Positions 1-9,704 are shown, counted from the first letter of the stretch. The stretch: DNA of 64,000 nucleotides from Gilliamella sp. ESL0405 (GCF_019469205.1 NZ_CP048265.1:496001-560000), one strand, 5' to 3'. A program made the numbers and translations. Notes: generated by a model not told the origin, from the letters alone.

Positions 1-2
1 CG

Positions 3-671
3 CATGCTTATGGTAAAACCGCAACATTTATGCCAAAACCGATGTTTGGCGATAATGGTTCAGGTATGCACTGCCACCAATCTTTAGCCAAAGATGGGGT
101 TAACTTATTTGCAGGTGATAAATATGCTGGCCTTTCAGAAATGGCATTATTCTATATCGGCGGTATCATTAAACATGCTAAGGCTATCAATGCGTTTACT
201 AACCCTGCAACTAACTCATATAAACGTTTAGTACCAGGTTATGAAGCCCCCGTTATGCTTGCCTACTCTGCTCGTAACCGTTCTGCTTCAATTCGTATTC
301 CGGTTGTGACTAGCCCGAAAGCACGCCGTATTGAAGTTCGTTTCCCTGATCCAGCCGGTAATCCATATTTATCATTTGCTGCTCAGTTAATGGCTGGTTT
401 AGACGGTATCATTAACAAAATTCATCCGGGCGATGCAATGGATAAAAACTTATATGATTTACCACCGGAAGAATCTAAATTAATTCCTCAAGTAGCAGGT
501 TCATTGGAAGAAGCGCTTAATGCATTAGATGCCGATCGTGAATTTTTAACACGCGGTAATGTATTTACGAATGATACGATTGATGCTTATATTGATTTAA
601 AACGTCAAGACGTTGATCGTGTACGTATGACTCCACATCCTGTCGAATTTGAGCTTTACTATAGTTTATAA
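3..671 (+). CDS. glnA: Glutamine synthetase, 3' part (5' end outside window)
   Basis: Glutamine synthetase joins ammonia to glutamate using ATP in the cytoplasm and is the main nitrogen-assimilation enzyme. The frame is already open at base 3 ([16 protein letters not shown]), so the ATG at 30 is internal and the true start lies upstream of the window. Visible type I GS landmarks are the [10 protein letters not shown] metal/ATP region, [10 protein letters not shown], and the adenylylation loop NLYDLPPEE with the Tyr codon at 453-455, which implies control by GlnE. The C-terminus [11 protein letters not shown] matches the enterobacterial protein. It precedes glnL-glnG, the usual glnALG order, separated by a terminator hairpin. 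Identification is secure. Confidence 0.98.
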   Translation, partial: HAYGKTATFMPKPMFGDNGSGMHCHQSLAKDGVNLFAGDKYAGLSEMALFYIGGIIKHAKAINAFTNPATNSYKRLVPGYEAPVMLAYSARNRSASIRIPVVTSPKARRIEVRFPDPAGNPYLSFAAQLMAGLDGIINKIHPGDAMDKNLYDLPPEESKLIPQVAGSLEEALNALDADREFLTRGNVFTNDTIDAYIDLKRQDVDRVRMTPHPVEFELYYSL

Positions 672-721
672 CGTTAATGTTGATAACATTATCGTCTATC
701 AGCTATTTGATAAAAATTAAT

Positions 722-745
722 CCACCGCTTACAGGCGGTGGTTTT
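722..745 (+). terminator. Terminator between glnA and glnL
   Basis: A perfect 7-bp stem (CCACCGC/GCGGTGG) with a 6-nt loop is followed by TTTT. It sits 50 bp after the glnA stop and would reduce read-through from glnA into glnLG, as in enterobacteria. It also contains the GTG at 738, which argues against that codon as the glnL start. Confidence 0.8.
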
Positions 746-767
746 AAATGAGGACGGAAATCCTGCG

Positions 768-1817
768 ATGACATTTGATAATGAATCTGATGCTAATCTT
801 GTTCTCGATTCGATGATTACAAGTATTTTGTTACTTGATAAACAACTCCATATTCGTTATGCCAATACAGCAGCTCAGCAGCTTTTAGCGCAAAGCACGA
901 AAAAATTATTAGATAGCTATCTGCCCGATCTATTGGGTTACTTTTCGTTGGATATTGATTTGATGCAAAATGCTTTAGATCAAAATCAAGGTTTTACCGA
1001 TAATGAAGTCAACTTAGTGATTAACGATGAATTACATATTTTATCGTTAACCGCTCAACTCCTACCTAATGGGCAAATTTTGCTCGAAATGGCGCCATTA
1101 AATAATCATAAACGATTGAGTCAAGAGCAATTACAGCAAGCACAGCAGAGTGCGGCTCGTGATCTAATCCGTGGACTTGCTCATGAAATTAAAAATCCTT
1201 TAGGTGGCCTACGCGGCGCCGCTCAGTTATTATCTCGCCAGTTACCGAAAAACGAGCTACAAGATTATACTAAGATTATTATTGAACAAGCGGATAGATT
1301 AAGAAACCTTGTCGATCGGTTATTAGGTCCTCAGCAACGATTACTACAACAAGAGCAAAATATTCATAAAGCTATTGAACGAATCTATGCACTATTGTGC
1401 CTTGAAAAGCCGGACAATGTACAAATTTTGCGTGATTACGATCCAAGCCTACCGGATTTAATTCATGATTCCGAACAGATAGAACAGGTTGTTTTAAATA
1501 TTGTTCGTAATGCTTTGCAAGCAATTGGTGCAAAAACCGGCACAATTACTATCAGAACCAGAACCGCTTTTCAAGTGACTATACATGGCCAGCGTTATCG
1601 GCTATGTGCACGCATTGATATTGAAGATAATGGACCGGGAGTGCCAATGCATATTCAAGATACCCTTTTCTATCCTATGGTAAGTGGTTACGAAGGGGGT
1701 ACCGGCATCGGGCTTTCAATTGCGCATAATATTGTGGATCAACATCATGGCAAAATTGAGTTCAATAGTTGGCCGGGTCATACAGAGTTTTCAATTTATT
1801 TGCCAATCAAACAATGA
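768..1817 (+). CDS. glnL: Nitrogen regulation sensor histidine kinase NtrB (GlnL)
   Basis: NtrB is the cytoplasmic kinase/phosphatase that, under PII control, sets phosphorylation of NtrC. From the ATG at 768 the protein has 349 residues, the length of E. coli NtrB. A PAS-like domain (about 10-110) is followed by the H-box [12 protein letters not shown] with His139, then the N-box NIVRNALQA and the ATPase G-boxes DNGPGVP and GGTGIGLS. An in-frame GTG at 738 would add 10 residues but lies inside the terminator stem; GAGGA at 750-754 can serve the ATG at 768. It is followed 11 bp later by glnG, so the two form one operon. High confidence. Confidence 0.96.
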   Translation: MTFDNESDANLVLDSMITSILLLDKQLHIRYANTAAQQLLAQSTKKLLDSYLPDLLGYFSLDIDLMQNALDQNQGFTDNEVNLVINDELHILSLTAQLLPNGQILLEMAPLNNHKRLSQEQLQQAQQSAARDLIRGLAHEIKNPLGGLRGAAQLLSRQLPKNELQDYTKIIIEQADRLRNLVDRLLGPQQRLLQQEQNIHKAIERIYALLCLEKPDNVQILRDYDPSLPDLIHDSEQIEQVVLNIVRNALQAIGAKTGTITIRTRTAFQVTIHGQRYRLCARIDIEDNGPGVPMHIQDTLFYPMVSGYEGGTGIGLSIAHNIVDQHHGKIEFNSWPGHTEFSIYLPIKQ

Positions 1818-1828
1818 GGTAAATGATA

Positions 1829-3277
1829 ATGAATGTTTGGATTGTTGATGATGATAGTTCGATTCGTTGGGTATTAGAAAAAGCGCTGACTAATGCGCAT
1901 TTTCATTGCGTCAGCTTTTCCAGCGGGCAAGCAGTCATCGATGCTTTAGTCAATCATCCCCAAAAACCAGCAGTTTTAATATCCGATATAAAAATGCCTG
2001 GGATTGACGGACTAACGTTACTTCACCACATAAAGGAGCAGATGCCTAATTTACCGGTGATTATTATGACGGCACATTCGGATTTAGATGCGGCTGTTAA
2101 TGCTTATCAACGTGGCGCTTATGATTATATCCCTAAACCTTTTGATGTTGATGAAGTTATTCAATTGGTTGAACGAGCTATTTTACAAAATCAGAGCAAT
2201 AATTCCCCGCATACCACTACGGTAAAAGCATCGACCGGTATTATTGGTGAAGCACCTTCTATGCAGGAAGTGTTTCGTATTATTGGGCGGTTATCTAAAT
2301 CCTCAATTAGTGTTCTTATTAATGGGGAATCAGGAACAGGTAAAGAGCTGGTCGCTAAAGCGTTACATACCCATAGCCCACGTGCGCAATCGCCATTTAT
2401 TGCACTTAATATGGCGGCCATTCCAAAAGATCTGATTGAATCTGAACTTTTTGGGCACGAAAAGGGCGCTTTTACTGGTGCGGCACAAATCAGACATGGG
2501 CGATTTGAACAAGCCAATGGCGGTACGCTATTTTTAGATGAAATTGGCGATATGCCATTAGATGTACAAACCCGATTATTAAGAGTACTTGCGGACGGGC
2601 AATTTTATCGAATTGGTGGTTATTCACCAATTAAAGTTGATGTGAGAATTATTGCTGCTACGCATCAAGACTTACAAGCTCGAGTTAGAGAAGGTAAATT
2701 CCGGGAAGATCTGTTTCATCGACTCAATGTAATTCGTATTTTATTGCCACCATTACGTGATCGCTCTCAAGATATTCCAAAACTTGCCGAGCATTTTTTG
2801 CATACCACCGCTCAAGAATTAGGGGTTGAAAGTAAAGTATTAAGTCCGCAGGCACTTGAAATTTTATGCCTGTTTAATTGGCCGGGTAATGTAAGACAGC
2901 TCGAAAACGTTTGCCGGTGGGTAACTGTTATGTCTTCAAGTAAAGAGATACTGGTTCAGGATTTACCTGCTGAATTGCTTCATCCATGCACAGCTAATAT
3001 TAGCGAACCAAATGAAATATCGCCCCCTGTGATGTCGATATCTAATTCGAACTGGCAACATGAGTTAGAAAATTGGGCTAAACAAGCTTTAGTCGCAGGT
3101 AAAACAGGAATATTAACCGAAGCTGTTGCAGATGTTGAGCGTATTTTATTAAATTGCGCACTAAATTTTACCCGAGGTCATAAACAAGATGCTGCTAATT
3201 TATTAGGTTGGGGGCGCAATACTTTAACCCGAAAATTAAAAGAGTTATCCAATGAAAATGATCGTGGTGCACACTGA
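1829..3277 (+). CDS. glnG: Nitrogen response regulator NtrC (GlnG)
   Basis: NtrC is the sigma-54 enhancer-binding activator of nitrogen genes. From the ATG at 1829 (482 aa), domains run: receiver (1-120, acidic pocket VDDDSS, phospho-acceptor Asp53 in ISDIKMPG), AAA+ sigma-54 interaction domain (about 140-380; Walker A GESGTGKE, the GAFTGA loop that contacts sigma-54, Walker B LFLDEIGD), and a C-terminal Fis-type helix-turn-helix (HKQDAANLLGWGRNTLTRKL). The ATG at 1823 is also in frame, but GAGGT at 1816-1820 is better spaced for 1829. It is close to the enterobacterial protein throughout and is cotranscribed with glnL. Confidence 0.97.
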   Translation: MNVWIVDDDSSIRWVLEKALTNAHFHCVSFSSGQAVIDALVNHPQKPAVLISDIKMPGIDGLTLLHHIKEQMPNLPVIIMTAHSDLDAAVNAYQRGAYDYIPKPFDVDEVIQLVERAILQNQSNNSPHTTTVKASTGIIGEAPSMQEVFRIIGRLSKSSISVLINGESGTGKELVAKALHTHSPRAQSPFIALNMAAIPKDLIESELFGHEKGAFTGAAQIRHGRFEQANGGTLFLDEIGDMPLDVQTRLLRVLADGQFYRIGGYSPIKVDVRIIAATHQDLQARVREGKFREDLFHRLNVIRILLPPLRDRSQDIPKLAEHFLHTTAQELGVESKVLSPQALEILCLFNWPGNVRQLENVCRWVTVMSSSKEILVQDLPAELLHPCTANISEPNEISPPVMSISNSNWQHELENWAKQALVAGKTGILTEAVADVERILLNCALNFTRGHKQDAANLLGWGRNTLTRKLKELSNENDRGAH

Positions 3278-3365
3278 TGAATATATAAATTTTTTATTAT
3301 AATGTTTTGCAATAGATATGATTTCTCCTTATTTAACGTTAATTTTACATATCCTTTGAAGTTTA

Positions 3366-3420
3366 TTGAACACTGAGTTGTTTTTAGATACAATTTAATG
3401 ATAATGATTATTATTTATCA
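3366..3420 (+). promoter_or_regulatory. Sigma-70 promoter overlapped by a Fur box
   Basis: A -35 element TTGAAC (3366-3371) and a -10 TACAAT (3389-3394) are separated by exactly 17 bp. The predicted start point falls inside TGATAATGATTATTATTTAT (from 3399), which closely resembles the 19-bp Fur consensus GATAATGATAATCATTATC. Iron-loaded Fur bound here would block the promoter of the siderophore importer that starts at 3460. Confidence 0.85.
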
Positions 3421-3459
3421 TTTAGTTTGTTTTATCTAAACAAGTCAATAGGAGTTCAT

Positions 3460-4440
3460 ATGTATTCATTTATCAAAGTTAAAATTACAGTGCTGTTTGC
3501 TGTATTGCTGTTAGTTGTCGGGTGCGATAATAATAAGAATAACCAAAAAACAGATTATTCCAATATCGATGTTTGGAAAGATGCTCTGATAATTAAACAC
3601 GCTCAAGGCGAAACATCGTTTGAGTATGCTCCCAAAAAAGTAGCTGTTTTTAACATTGCAACGCTTGATATTATTGATGCATTAAATATTCCAGTCACAG
3701 CTGTGCCACAATCAGATGTCCATTTACCTGATTTCTTATCTAAATATAGTGATAAGTCCTATACTAACATTGGGACTTTGTTTGAGCCAAATTACGAAGT
3801 ACTTAGCTCTATCAATCCTGACTTAATTATAGCAGGTGGACGAGCAACTGATGCCTATCCAAAATTGGAAAAATTAGCAAAAACAATCTCCTTAGATATC
3901 GATTCCAATAATTTCTTAGCGAGTTTAACTGAGCGAACTCGTCAATTAGGTTGGATTTTTGAAAAAGAGAAAGAAGCATCTAAATTGATTGAAGACTTTA
4001 ATCAAAAAATAGAACAACTAAAACCAAAAACAAGTACAGCCGGTTCGGCGTTAATGATTATGGTTAATGGTGGCAAAATGTCAGCTTATGGTCCAAAATC
4101 TCGTTTTGGCTTTGTGTTTGATGTTTTAGGTTTCAAGCCGGCAGCTGTTTTCCAAGAAGCAGGCCGTCATGGTAATTCGATCACCAGTGAATTTGTTTTG
4201 AGTGTTGACCCGCAGTGGATATTTGTTATAGACCGTGATAGTGCCATTGGTAATAAAGAAGCGTTATCCGCACAACAAGTTTTAAATAATGAATTGATCC
4301 AAAAAACTGCCGCATGGAAAGATAATCATATTGTTTATCTGGATTCAACATCAATGTATATTGCTGGTGGTATTCAAACTTATAGTCGATTGATGGATCA
4401 AATAGAAGAAGCGTTACAAAAAACATCAACGAATAATTAA
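3460..4440 (+). CDS. Siderophore ABC transporter substrate-binding lipoprotein (CeuE/FatB/VctP type)
   Basis: This is the periplasmic binding component of an iron-siderophore importer. From the ATG at 3460, with AGGAG seven bases upstream, it has 326 residues; the in-frame TTG at 3427 lacks a ribosome site. The N-terminus is a lipoprotein signal ending in LVVGC (Cys22), so it is anchored in the inner membrane. The body shows class III binding-protein features: KKVAVFNIATLDIIDALNI, PDLIIAGGR and a long linking helix. The order binding protein-permease-permease-ATPase is that of vctPDGC-type clusters for catecholate siderophores. The Fur box upstream predicts induction by iron shortage. The exact ligand cannot be told from sequence. 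Confidence 0.9.
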   Translation: MYSFIKVKITVLFAVLLLVVGCDNNKNNQKTDYSNIDVWKDALIIKHAQGETSFEYAPKKVAVFNIATLDIIDALNIPVTAVPQSDVHLPDFLSKYSDKSYTNIGTLFEPNYEVLSSINPDLIIAGGRATDAYPKLEKLAKTISLDIDSNNFLASLTERTRQLGWIFEKEKEASKLIEDFNQKIEQLKPKTSTAGSALMIMVNGGKMSAYGPKSRFGFVFDVLGFKPAAVFQEAGRHGNSITSEFVLSVDPQWIFVIDRDSAIGNKEALSAQQVLNNELIQKTAAWKDNHIVYLDSTSMYIAGGIQTYSRLMDQIEEALQKTSTNN

Positions 4441-4443
4441 AGT

Positions 4444-5403
4444 ATGATTAAATCGTTTTATTTTATGACAGCCATTGTCTTTTTAATGGTAATGGTTGTC
4501 GTAAGTCTGTTTATTGGTGCAGGGAATGTCACATTATCAGAACTCTGGACTGACAGTAACATGCGAGAAATCTTCTTTGTTAGCCGACTCCCTCGAACAC
4601 TAGCATTATTATTAGCAGGTAGTGCTATGAGTGTGGCTGGCTTGATTATGCAGTTGCTCACTCAAAATCGATTTGTTGAACCCTCCCTTGTAGGCACGAC
4701 GCAAGCAGCAAGTTTAGGACTGCTGGTAATGATGGTCTTTGCGCCTGCTGCTAGCGTCATGATCAAAATGGTTGTTGCAAGCCTATTTGCTTTATTCGGT
4801 ACGCTGATTTTTATGTATATTTCCCGGAAAATTATGTATAAATCTGCACTTATGGTACCACTTATTGGCATTATGCTTGGGGCTGTGATTAGCGCAATTA
4901 CCACTTTCTTCGCAATGTATTTTGATTTATTGCAGTCTCTTGCTGGGTGGGAATCGGGTGATTTTTCCGGAATTTTACAAGGACGATATGAACTCTTATG
5001 GTTAGTTGGGGGACTAACGTTGCTAGCTTGTTGGAATGCCGATCAGTTCACGGTGGTCGGTTTAGGGCGTGATTTTTCGGTTAATGTTGGTCTCAATTAT
5101 CGCCGAGTGATGTTAATTGGCCTTATTGTTATCGCACTTATCGGGGGAATTGTTGTCGTTGTTGTTGGCGTATTGCCATTTTTAGGATTGATTGTCCCCA
5201 ATATTGTAAGCTTATTAATGGGGGACAATGTCCGTAAAACGATTCCATGGATTTGTCTTTTGGGCAGTGGATTAGTGTTAATATGTGACATTATTGGGCG
5301 TGTTATCCGATATCCATTCGAAATTCCTGTGAGTGTTATCCTTGGTGTTATAGGTGCAGTTATCTTTTTAGTTTTATTGAGTCAAAAACGTCATGTCCGT
5401 TAA
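4444..5403 (+). CDS. Siderophore ABC transporter permease 1 (FecCD family)
   Basis: Inner-membrane permease of 319 residues with about nine hydrophobic segments, FecCD/BtuC type. Family signatures include LPRTLALLLAGSAMSVAGLIMQ near residue 40-60, read in pieces as RLPRTLALLLAGSAM and GLIMQLLTQN, and the coupling-helix region GLGRDFSVNVGLNY plus LPFLGLIVPNIV. It starts 3 bp after the binding protein's stop and overlaps the next permease by 11 bp, so translation is probably coupled. It would form a heterodimer with permease 2, fed by the lipoprotein and powered by the ATPase at 6361. Confidence 0.92.
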   Translation: MIKSFYFMTAIVFLMVMVVVSLFIGAGNVTLSELWTDSNMREIFFVSRLPRTLALLLAGSAMSVAGLIMQLLTQNRFVEPSLVGTTQAASLGLLVMMVFAPAASVMIKMVVASLFALFGTLIFMYISRKIMYKSALMVPLIGIMLGAVISAITTFFAMYFDLLQSLAGWESGDFSGILQGRYELLWLVGGLTLLACWNADQFTVVGLGRDFSVNVGLNYRRVMLIGLIVIALIGGIVVVVVGVLPFLGLIVPNIVSLLMGDNVRKTIPWICLLGSGLVLICDIIGRVIRYPFEIPVSVILGVIGAVIFLVLLSQKRHVR

Positions 5404-6364
5404 TCTAAATCGTCAGTTTTCCAGCGCAAAACGGGTGATAATACTGTTAGTTCTCGCTCTTGTTTGCATTACTTGCTTTATGACCATTAATTTGAAAGGA
5501 AACATCAACTATATTCTCATGCATCGAACATGGATTGTGTTAACCATGATTTTAGTTGCGTTTTCAGCGTCAACCTCAACGCTACTATTCCAAACCCTAA
5601 CCAATAATCGAATATTAACGCCATCGATAATGGGGTTTGAATCATTGTTTGTTTTAATTCAAACTATAATCATATTTTTTATTGATATTCAAGGCATCCC
5701 TTTTATTGGCGTAATAGGAAAATTTATATTTGAATCTTTATTCTTGATATTCTTTTCACTCTTTTTATATCAAGGCTTATTAACTAAACTTAAGCAAAAT
5801 CTTCATTTGGTGCTATTAATTGGTATTGTTCTAGGCACACTATTTCGTAGTTTTTCCAATTTATTACAGCGATTAATGACACCGACAGAATTTGCTGTAT
5901 TGCAAAGCCGCATTTTTGCGACCTTTACTCGAGCGGAACCAGTGTTAATTCTATTTTCGCTAGCTATTGTAACCATAATTGGGCTGGTTTTGTGGCAAAT
6001 GCGCTATCGATTTGATGTGTTAGCATTAGGGCGTGATAATGCCATTAGTTTAGGCCTCGATTATCATAAAAATGTCTCGATAATCTTATTACTTGTATCA
6101 ATCTTAGTTGCAATCTCTACTGCGCTGGTTGGACCATTTACTTTTTTAGGTCTGCTGATTGCAAATTTAGCCTATAGCGTAAGTGGATCTAGCCAACATC
6201 GTTACTTACTACCAACAGCCTTTTTATTAGGCATTATTTTTCTTGTAGGAGGACAAATGTTTTTAGAGCGAGTGCTAAATATGGTCGGTGCGCTATCGAT
6301 TGTTATTGAGTTTATTGGAGGCACTTTATTTATCTTCTTATTATTGAAAAAGGTGCCAAAGTGA
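5393..6364 (+). CDS. Siderophore ABC transporter permease 2 (FecCD family)
   Basis: Second FecCD-type permease, 323 residues, with many hydrophobic helices and the family segments STLLFQTLTNNRILTPSIMG, ALGRDNAISLGLDY (ATPase coupling) and GPFTFLGLLIANLAYS. Its start lies inside the end of permease 1, and its stop overlaps the GTG start of the ATPase gene by 4 bp, typical of a tightly coupled operon. Its first membrane span differs from permease 1, as expected for paralogous halves of a heterodimeric channel. Confidence 0.92.
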   Translation: MSVNLNRQFSSAKRVIILLVLALVCITCFMTINLKGNINYILMHRTWIVLTMILVAFSASTSTLLFQTLTNNRILTPSIMGFESLFVLIQTIIIFFIDIQGIPFIGVIGKFIFESLFLIFFSLFLYQGLLTKLKQNLHLVLLIGIVLGTLFRSFSNLLQRLMTPTEFAVLQSRIFATFTRAEPVLILFSLAIVTIIGLVLWQMRYRFDVLALGRDNAISLGLDYHKNVSIILLLVSILVAISTALVGPFTFLGLLIANLAYSVSGSSQHRYLLPTAFLLGIIFLVGGQMFLERVLNMVGALSIVIEFIGGTLFIFLLLKKVPK

Positions 6365-7116
6365 TTGAAATTAACAATATCAGTAAAAATTACCAATCAA
6401 TTTCAGTATTAAAAAATGTCAATGCCACTATAACCCAAGGCGGCATTACGACAATCATTGGCCCCAATGGTGCAGGCAAATCGACGTTACTTTCAATAAT
6501 AAGTCGTCTGCTATTGGCTGACGAAGGCGAAGTAAAAATCCAAAATATGAATGTGGTTGATACACCTAGTGATAAACTTGCCACTTACTTATCTGTATTA
6601 AGACAAGAAAATCGTTTTACCAGTCGGCTGACCGTCTTTGACCTTGTCGGTTTTGGCCGTTATCCCTATTCTAAAGGGCGCTTAAATGCTAATGACTATG
6701 AGCATATTCATCGTGCTCTCGAGTTTTTAAATCTGACTGAATATAAAGATCGTTTTTTAGATGAACTCTCCGGCGGACAACGACAACGTGCTTATGTTGC
6801 CATGGTGCTTTGTCAGGATACGGAGTATGTTTTGCTTGATGAACCGCTAAACAATCTTGATATGAAACACGCAGTTTCGATGATGAAACAGTTACGGCGA
6901 GCGGCTGATGAGCTGGGTAAAACCATTGTGATTGTTATTCATGATATCAATTTTGCATCGGTTTATTCAGACTATATTTTAGCGATGAAAGAAGGCAAAT
7001 TGATTTATCAAGGCGAGCCAAAACAGATTATGGATGCGGCGATATTAGAAGAGATCTTTGATACTCCCGTTAAAATTGAAAATGTGCATGATCAAAATAT
7101 TGCTATCTATTATTAG
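6361..7116 (+). CDS. Siderophore ABC transporter ATP-binding protein
   Basis: Cytoplasmic ATPase of the iron-siderophore importer, 251 residues, starting with GTG at 6361 that overlaps the upstream stop (GTGA). Motifs: Walker A GPNGAGKST (34-42), Q-loop in LSVLRQENRF, ABC signature LSGGQRQR, Walker B YVLLDEPLNNLD and H-loop IHDINFA. It is the last gene of the Fur-controlled operon; a 168-bp gap follows before cra. Confidence 0.94.
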   Translation: MIEINNISKNYQSISVLKNVNATITQGGITTIIGPNGAGKSTLLSIISRLLLADEGEVKIQNMNVVDTPSDKLATYLSVLRQENRFTSRLTVFDLVGFGRYPYSKGRLNANDYEHIHRALEFLNLTEYKDRFLDELSGGQRQRAYVAMVLCQDTEYVLLDEPLNNLDMKHAVSMMKQLRRAADELGKTIVIVIHDINFASVYSDYILAMKEGKLIYQGEPKQIMDAAILEEIFDTPVKIENVHDQNIAIYY

Positions 7117-7186
7117 TTAATTTGATCAATTATCTTAGGTGTTAGTTAAAGTAACCATTTGTAATATCGACACTATTTTTTGTTTG

Positions 7187-7237
7187 TTAACATTGCAAAT
7201 CATCGCATAAACAATACGGTCGATGTTTACAATGTAA
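7187..7237. promoter_or_regulatory. Imperfect inverted repeat upstream of cra
   Basis: TTAACATTGCAAATCATCG (7187-7205) and CGATGTTTACAATGTAA (7221-7237) are inverted copies with small gaps. The right arm contains a candidate -35 (TTTACA, 7226-7231) placed 17 bp before TTAAAT (7249-7254). It may be an operator or a 5' hairpin of the cra transcript. Function is inferred only. Confidence 0.4.
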
Positions 7238-7284
7238 GTTGATTTAGGTTAAATTACTAACAGTTTTTTGATTGAGAAAGTTTA

Positions 7285-8307
7285 ATGAAATTAGAACAAA
7301 TTGCTTTGTTAGCAGGTGTATCAAGAACAACTGCCAGCTATGTAATTAATGGAAAAGCAAAGAAGTATCGGGTGAGTGATAAAACCATTGAAAAAGTTAT
7401 GGCGGTTGTAAAAGAGCATAACTATCAACCTAATGCGGTAGCGGCAGGATTAAGAGCAGGTAAAACACGCACAATTGGTATCATTATTCCCGATTTAGAA
7501 AATAATAGTTATACCCGAATAGCAAATTATCTAGAGCAACTTGTTCGAAAAGAGGGTTATCAGCTACTGCTTTCATGTTCGGAAGATAATCCTGAAATTG
7601 AAAAAGAGTGTGTTAAACACCTTAGACAACGCCGTGTTGATGCCTTAGTCATCTCATCTGCTTTCGTGTCTGATGATGATTATACTTTTTATGATGACTG
7701 GCAAAATGATGAAATGCCATTATTTGCGCTCGATAGAACATTATCGGCAGACCACTTTAGAAACATTGTTGGGGCTGATAAAGAAGATTCAAAGATGTTA
7801 GCGCAAACATTTAATCAATTTGTGAAGGGTAATATTGTTTATATTGGCGCATCACCAAATTTATCTGTAAGCCAGCTTCGTATGGCAGGTTTTAAAGATA
7901 TTACGCAAGACCACTGTAATAGGGTTGATTTTTTATGCGTAAATAATTATAGTCGGCACGACGCAGCGCTAACATTTAGTCGCTGGCTGGAAACAAATAA
8001 GATACCAGATGGTATTTTTTCAACCTCTTTTTCATTACTGCAAGGCGCAATTGATGCGATATTGAAAAAGTTAGGTCATCTACCAGAAAATTTAACTATT
8101 GCGACATTTGGCGATAATGAATTACTGGATTTTTTACCTTGTAAAGTGATAGCGCTTTCTCAAGATCATAAAGCAGTATCCAAAGTAACTATTGAGTTAT
8201 TATTAAATAGTTTACAGAAAAAACAGTACCAACCGGGCACTACTGTTATACCAAGGCGGTTAATCTATCGTGGTAGCTTTAGTCGGGATGGTAGCTTTAA
8301 GAATTAA
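7285..8307 (+). CDS. cra: Catabolite repressor/activator Cra (FruR)
   Basis: LacI/GalR-family regulator that binds fructose 1-phosphate and controls fructose uptake and central carbon flux. The 340 residues start with the LacI-type helix-turn-helix LEQIALLAGVSRTTASYVIN and hinge (YQPNAVAAGLRAGKTRTIGI), then a periplasmic-binding-like effector domain. The AKKYRVSD motif after the HTH and the overall length are Cra-like. It lies just upstream of fruBKA, and a match to the Cra operator is found at 8408-8419. Autoregulation is possible but no second clear Cra box was seen in front of this gene. Confidence 0.93.
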   Translation: MKLEQIALLAGVSRTTASYVINGKAKKYRVSDKTIEKVMAVVKEHNYQPNAVAAGLRAGKTRTIGIIIPDLENNSYTRIANYLEQLVRKEGYQLLLSCSEDNPEIEKECVKHLRQRRVDALVISSAFVSDDDYTFYDDWQNDEMPLFALDRTLSADHFRNIVGADKEDSKMLAQTFNQFVKGNIVYIGASPNLSVSQLRMAGFKDITQDHCNRVDFLCVNNYSRHDAALTFSRWLETNKIPDGIFSTSFSLLQGAIDAILKKLGHLPENLTIATFGDNELLDFLPCKVIALSQDHKAVSKVTIELLLNSLQKKQYQPGTTVIPRRLIYRGSFSRDGSFKN

Positions 8308-8375
8308 AAGCTGTTTGAATTTTTAACAAAAATCAGATCTAGATCACAGATTAATTATTAATAGAAATAAAATAT

Positions 8376-8419
8376 TTGATAATTAATAAGTTTGTATTCA
8401 TTATTGCTGAAACGATTCA
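8376..8419 (+). promoter_or_regulatory. fruBKA promoter with Cra operator
   Basis: TGAAACGATTCA at 8408-8419 is the reverse complement of TGAATCGTTTCA, a classical Cra/FruR operator. A plausible promoter, TTGATA (8376-8381), 17 bp, CATTAT (8399-8404), puts the transcription start inside the operator, so Cra would repress fruBKA until fructose 1-phosphate accumulates. Confidence 0.85.
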
Positions 8420-8496
8420 ATATGATTCAATTATGGATTTAGAATTACTGAGTTATTTTAGTAGATCTAACATTTTAACCCCGAGGTATTTATTAT

Positions 8497-9702
8497 ATGT
8501 TTCATTTAGTTAAAGAAAATATTCATTTAAATGAACAAGCACCCAATAAAACAGAAGCAATAAAACAAATTGCAGCAGCCTTAACTAACGCCGGTTATGT
8601 GGAAGAAGGGTATGTTAATGGTATGCTTGAACGGGAAGAGCAAGCTGCAACTTATCTGGGTATCGGTATTGCTATTCCTCATGGTACAACTAAAACCCGC
8701 CATTTAGTTAAAAAAACAGGCGTACAAGTGTTTTGTTTCCCTGAAGGTGTTGTATGGGGCGATGATGGTGAAAAGGCTTACTTAGCTATTGGTATTGCGG
8801 CAAGTTCTGATGAGCATCTCGAACTATTGCGTCAACTGACTCATGTTCTGGGTGCTGACGGTGTTGAAGAACGAATTAAAAATATTCAATCTGCCGATGA
8901 TGCGATTGCCATTTTGACCGGTAAAGAGAGTTCACAAGATAGCCAAATTAGTATTAATCATGATTGTGTCTTATTAGATATTACCGCCGACAGCCTAGCG
9001 ACATTACAAGCATTAAATGCTTCACGCTTAAAACAACAAAATGCCGTTAACGCATCTTTTATTGCTAATGTGCTTGATAACAAACCTAATTATTTAGGCA
9101 GTGGTGTTTGGTTAAATGATAGCAAAGAAGGTAACTTAAAAAATGCGATTGCAATTAGTCGCACAGTCAGTGATCTGAGTCAAGACGGTAACCCTGTAAA
9201 ATTATTAATCACTATGTCAGCAACTGATGATAGCGTGTGTGAAATTATTGCTAATATTGCAACGTTGACCTTTAACCAAAAATTGGATCAACTATTGTCG
9301 GCTAATATTGATACGCTTAATCATCTTCTGGTAGCAGGTGGTGAGGGGGTTGCTTGTGATAATACTCAAGCAGAATCAACCGTTAGTCAAAATCAATCAA
9401 CCACGACTGAAACCAGTGGTGAAACGTTAACGCGTGATTTTATTGTACCAAATGAAAACGGTTTACATACCCGTCCTTCGTCAGTACTGGTTAAACTTGT
9501 AAAAGAGTTTAACAGCAAAGTTACAGTGGCAAATCTTGACGGTAAAGGTGAAGCGGTTAGCGCAACCAGTCTTATGAAAATTGTCGCTTTGGGTGCTAAA
9601 AAAGGTAGCCGATTAAGATTTACCGCTGTGGGTGATGATGCCCAACAAGCCCTTGATGCAATTGGTCAAGCAATTGAAAGTGGTTTAGGCGAGGGCGTTT
9701 AG
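8497..9702 (+). CDS. fruB: Fructose PTS diphosphoryl transfer protein FruB (EIIA-FPr)
   Basis: Carries phosphate from enzyme I to the fructose permease. The 401 residues contain an EIIA-Fru domain (1-145) with the phospho-histidine in GIAIPHGTT (His62), a middle linker domain, and a C-terminal HPr-like FPr domain (about 312-401) with NENGLHTRPS (His324). This domain order is that of enterobacterial FruB, slightly longer (about 376 aa in E. coli) because of a linker rich in Gln, Ser and Thr. GAGG lies in front of the ATG. First gene of the fruBKA operon behind the Cra operator. Confidence 0.96.
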   Translation: MFHLVKENIHLNEQAPNKTEAIKQIAAALTNAGYVEEGYVNGMLEREEQAATYLGIGIAIPHGTTKTRHLVKKTGVQVFCFPEGVVWGDDGEKAYLAIGIAASSDEHLELLRQLTHVLGADGVEERIKNIQSADDAIAILTGKESSQDSQISINHDCVLLDITADSLATLQALNASRLKQQNAVNASFIANVLDNKPNYLGSGVWLNDSKEGNLKNAIAISRTVSDLSQDGNPVKLLITMSATDDSVCEIIANIATLTFNQKLDQLLSANIDTLNHLLVAGGEGVACDNTQAESTVSQNQSTTTETSGETLTRDFIVPNENGLHTRPSSVLVKLVKEFNSKVTVANLDGKGEAVSATSLMKIVALGAKKGSRLRFTAVGDDAQQALDAIGQAIESGLGEGV

Positions 9703-9704
9703 TG

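Noticed and set aside
8330..8360. CRP site upstream of fruB
   Set aside because: Only the half-site TCACA is convincing; the other half does not match TGTGA.
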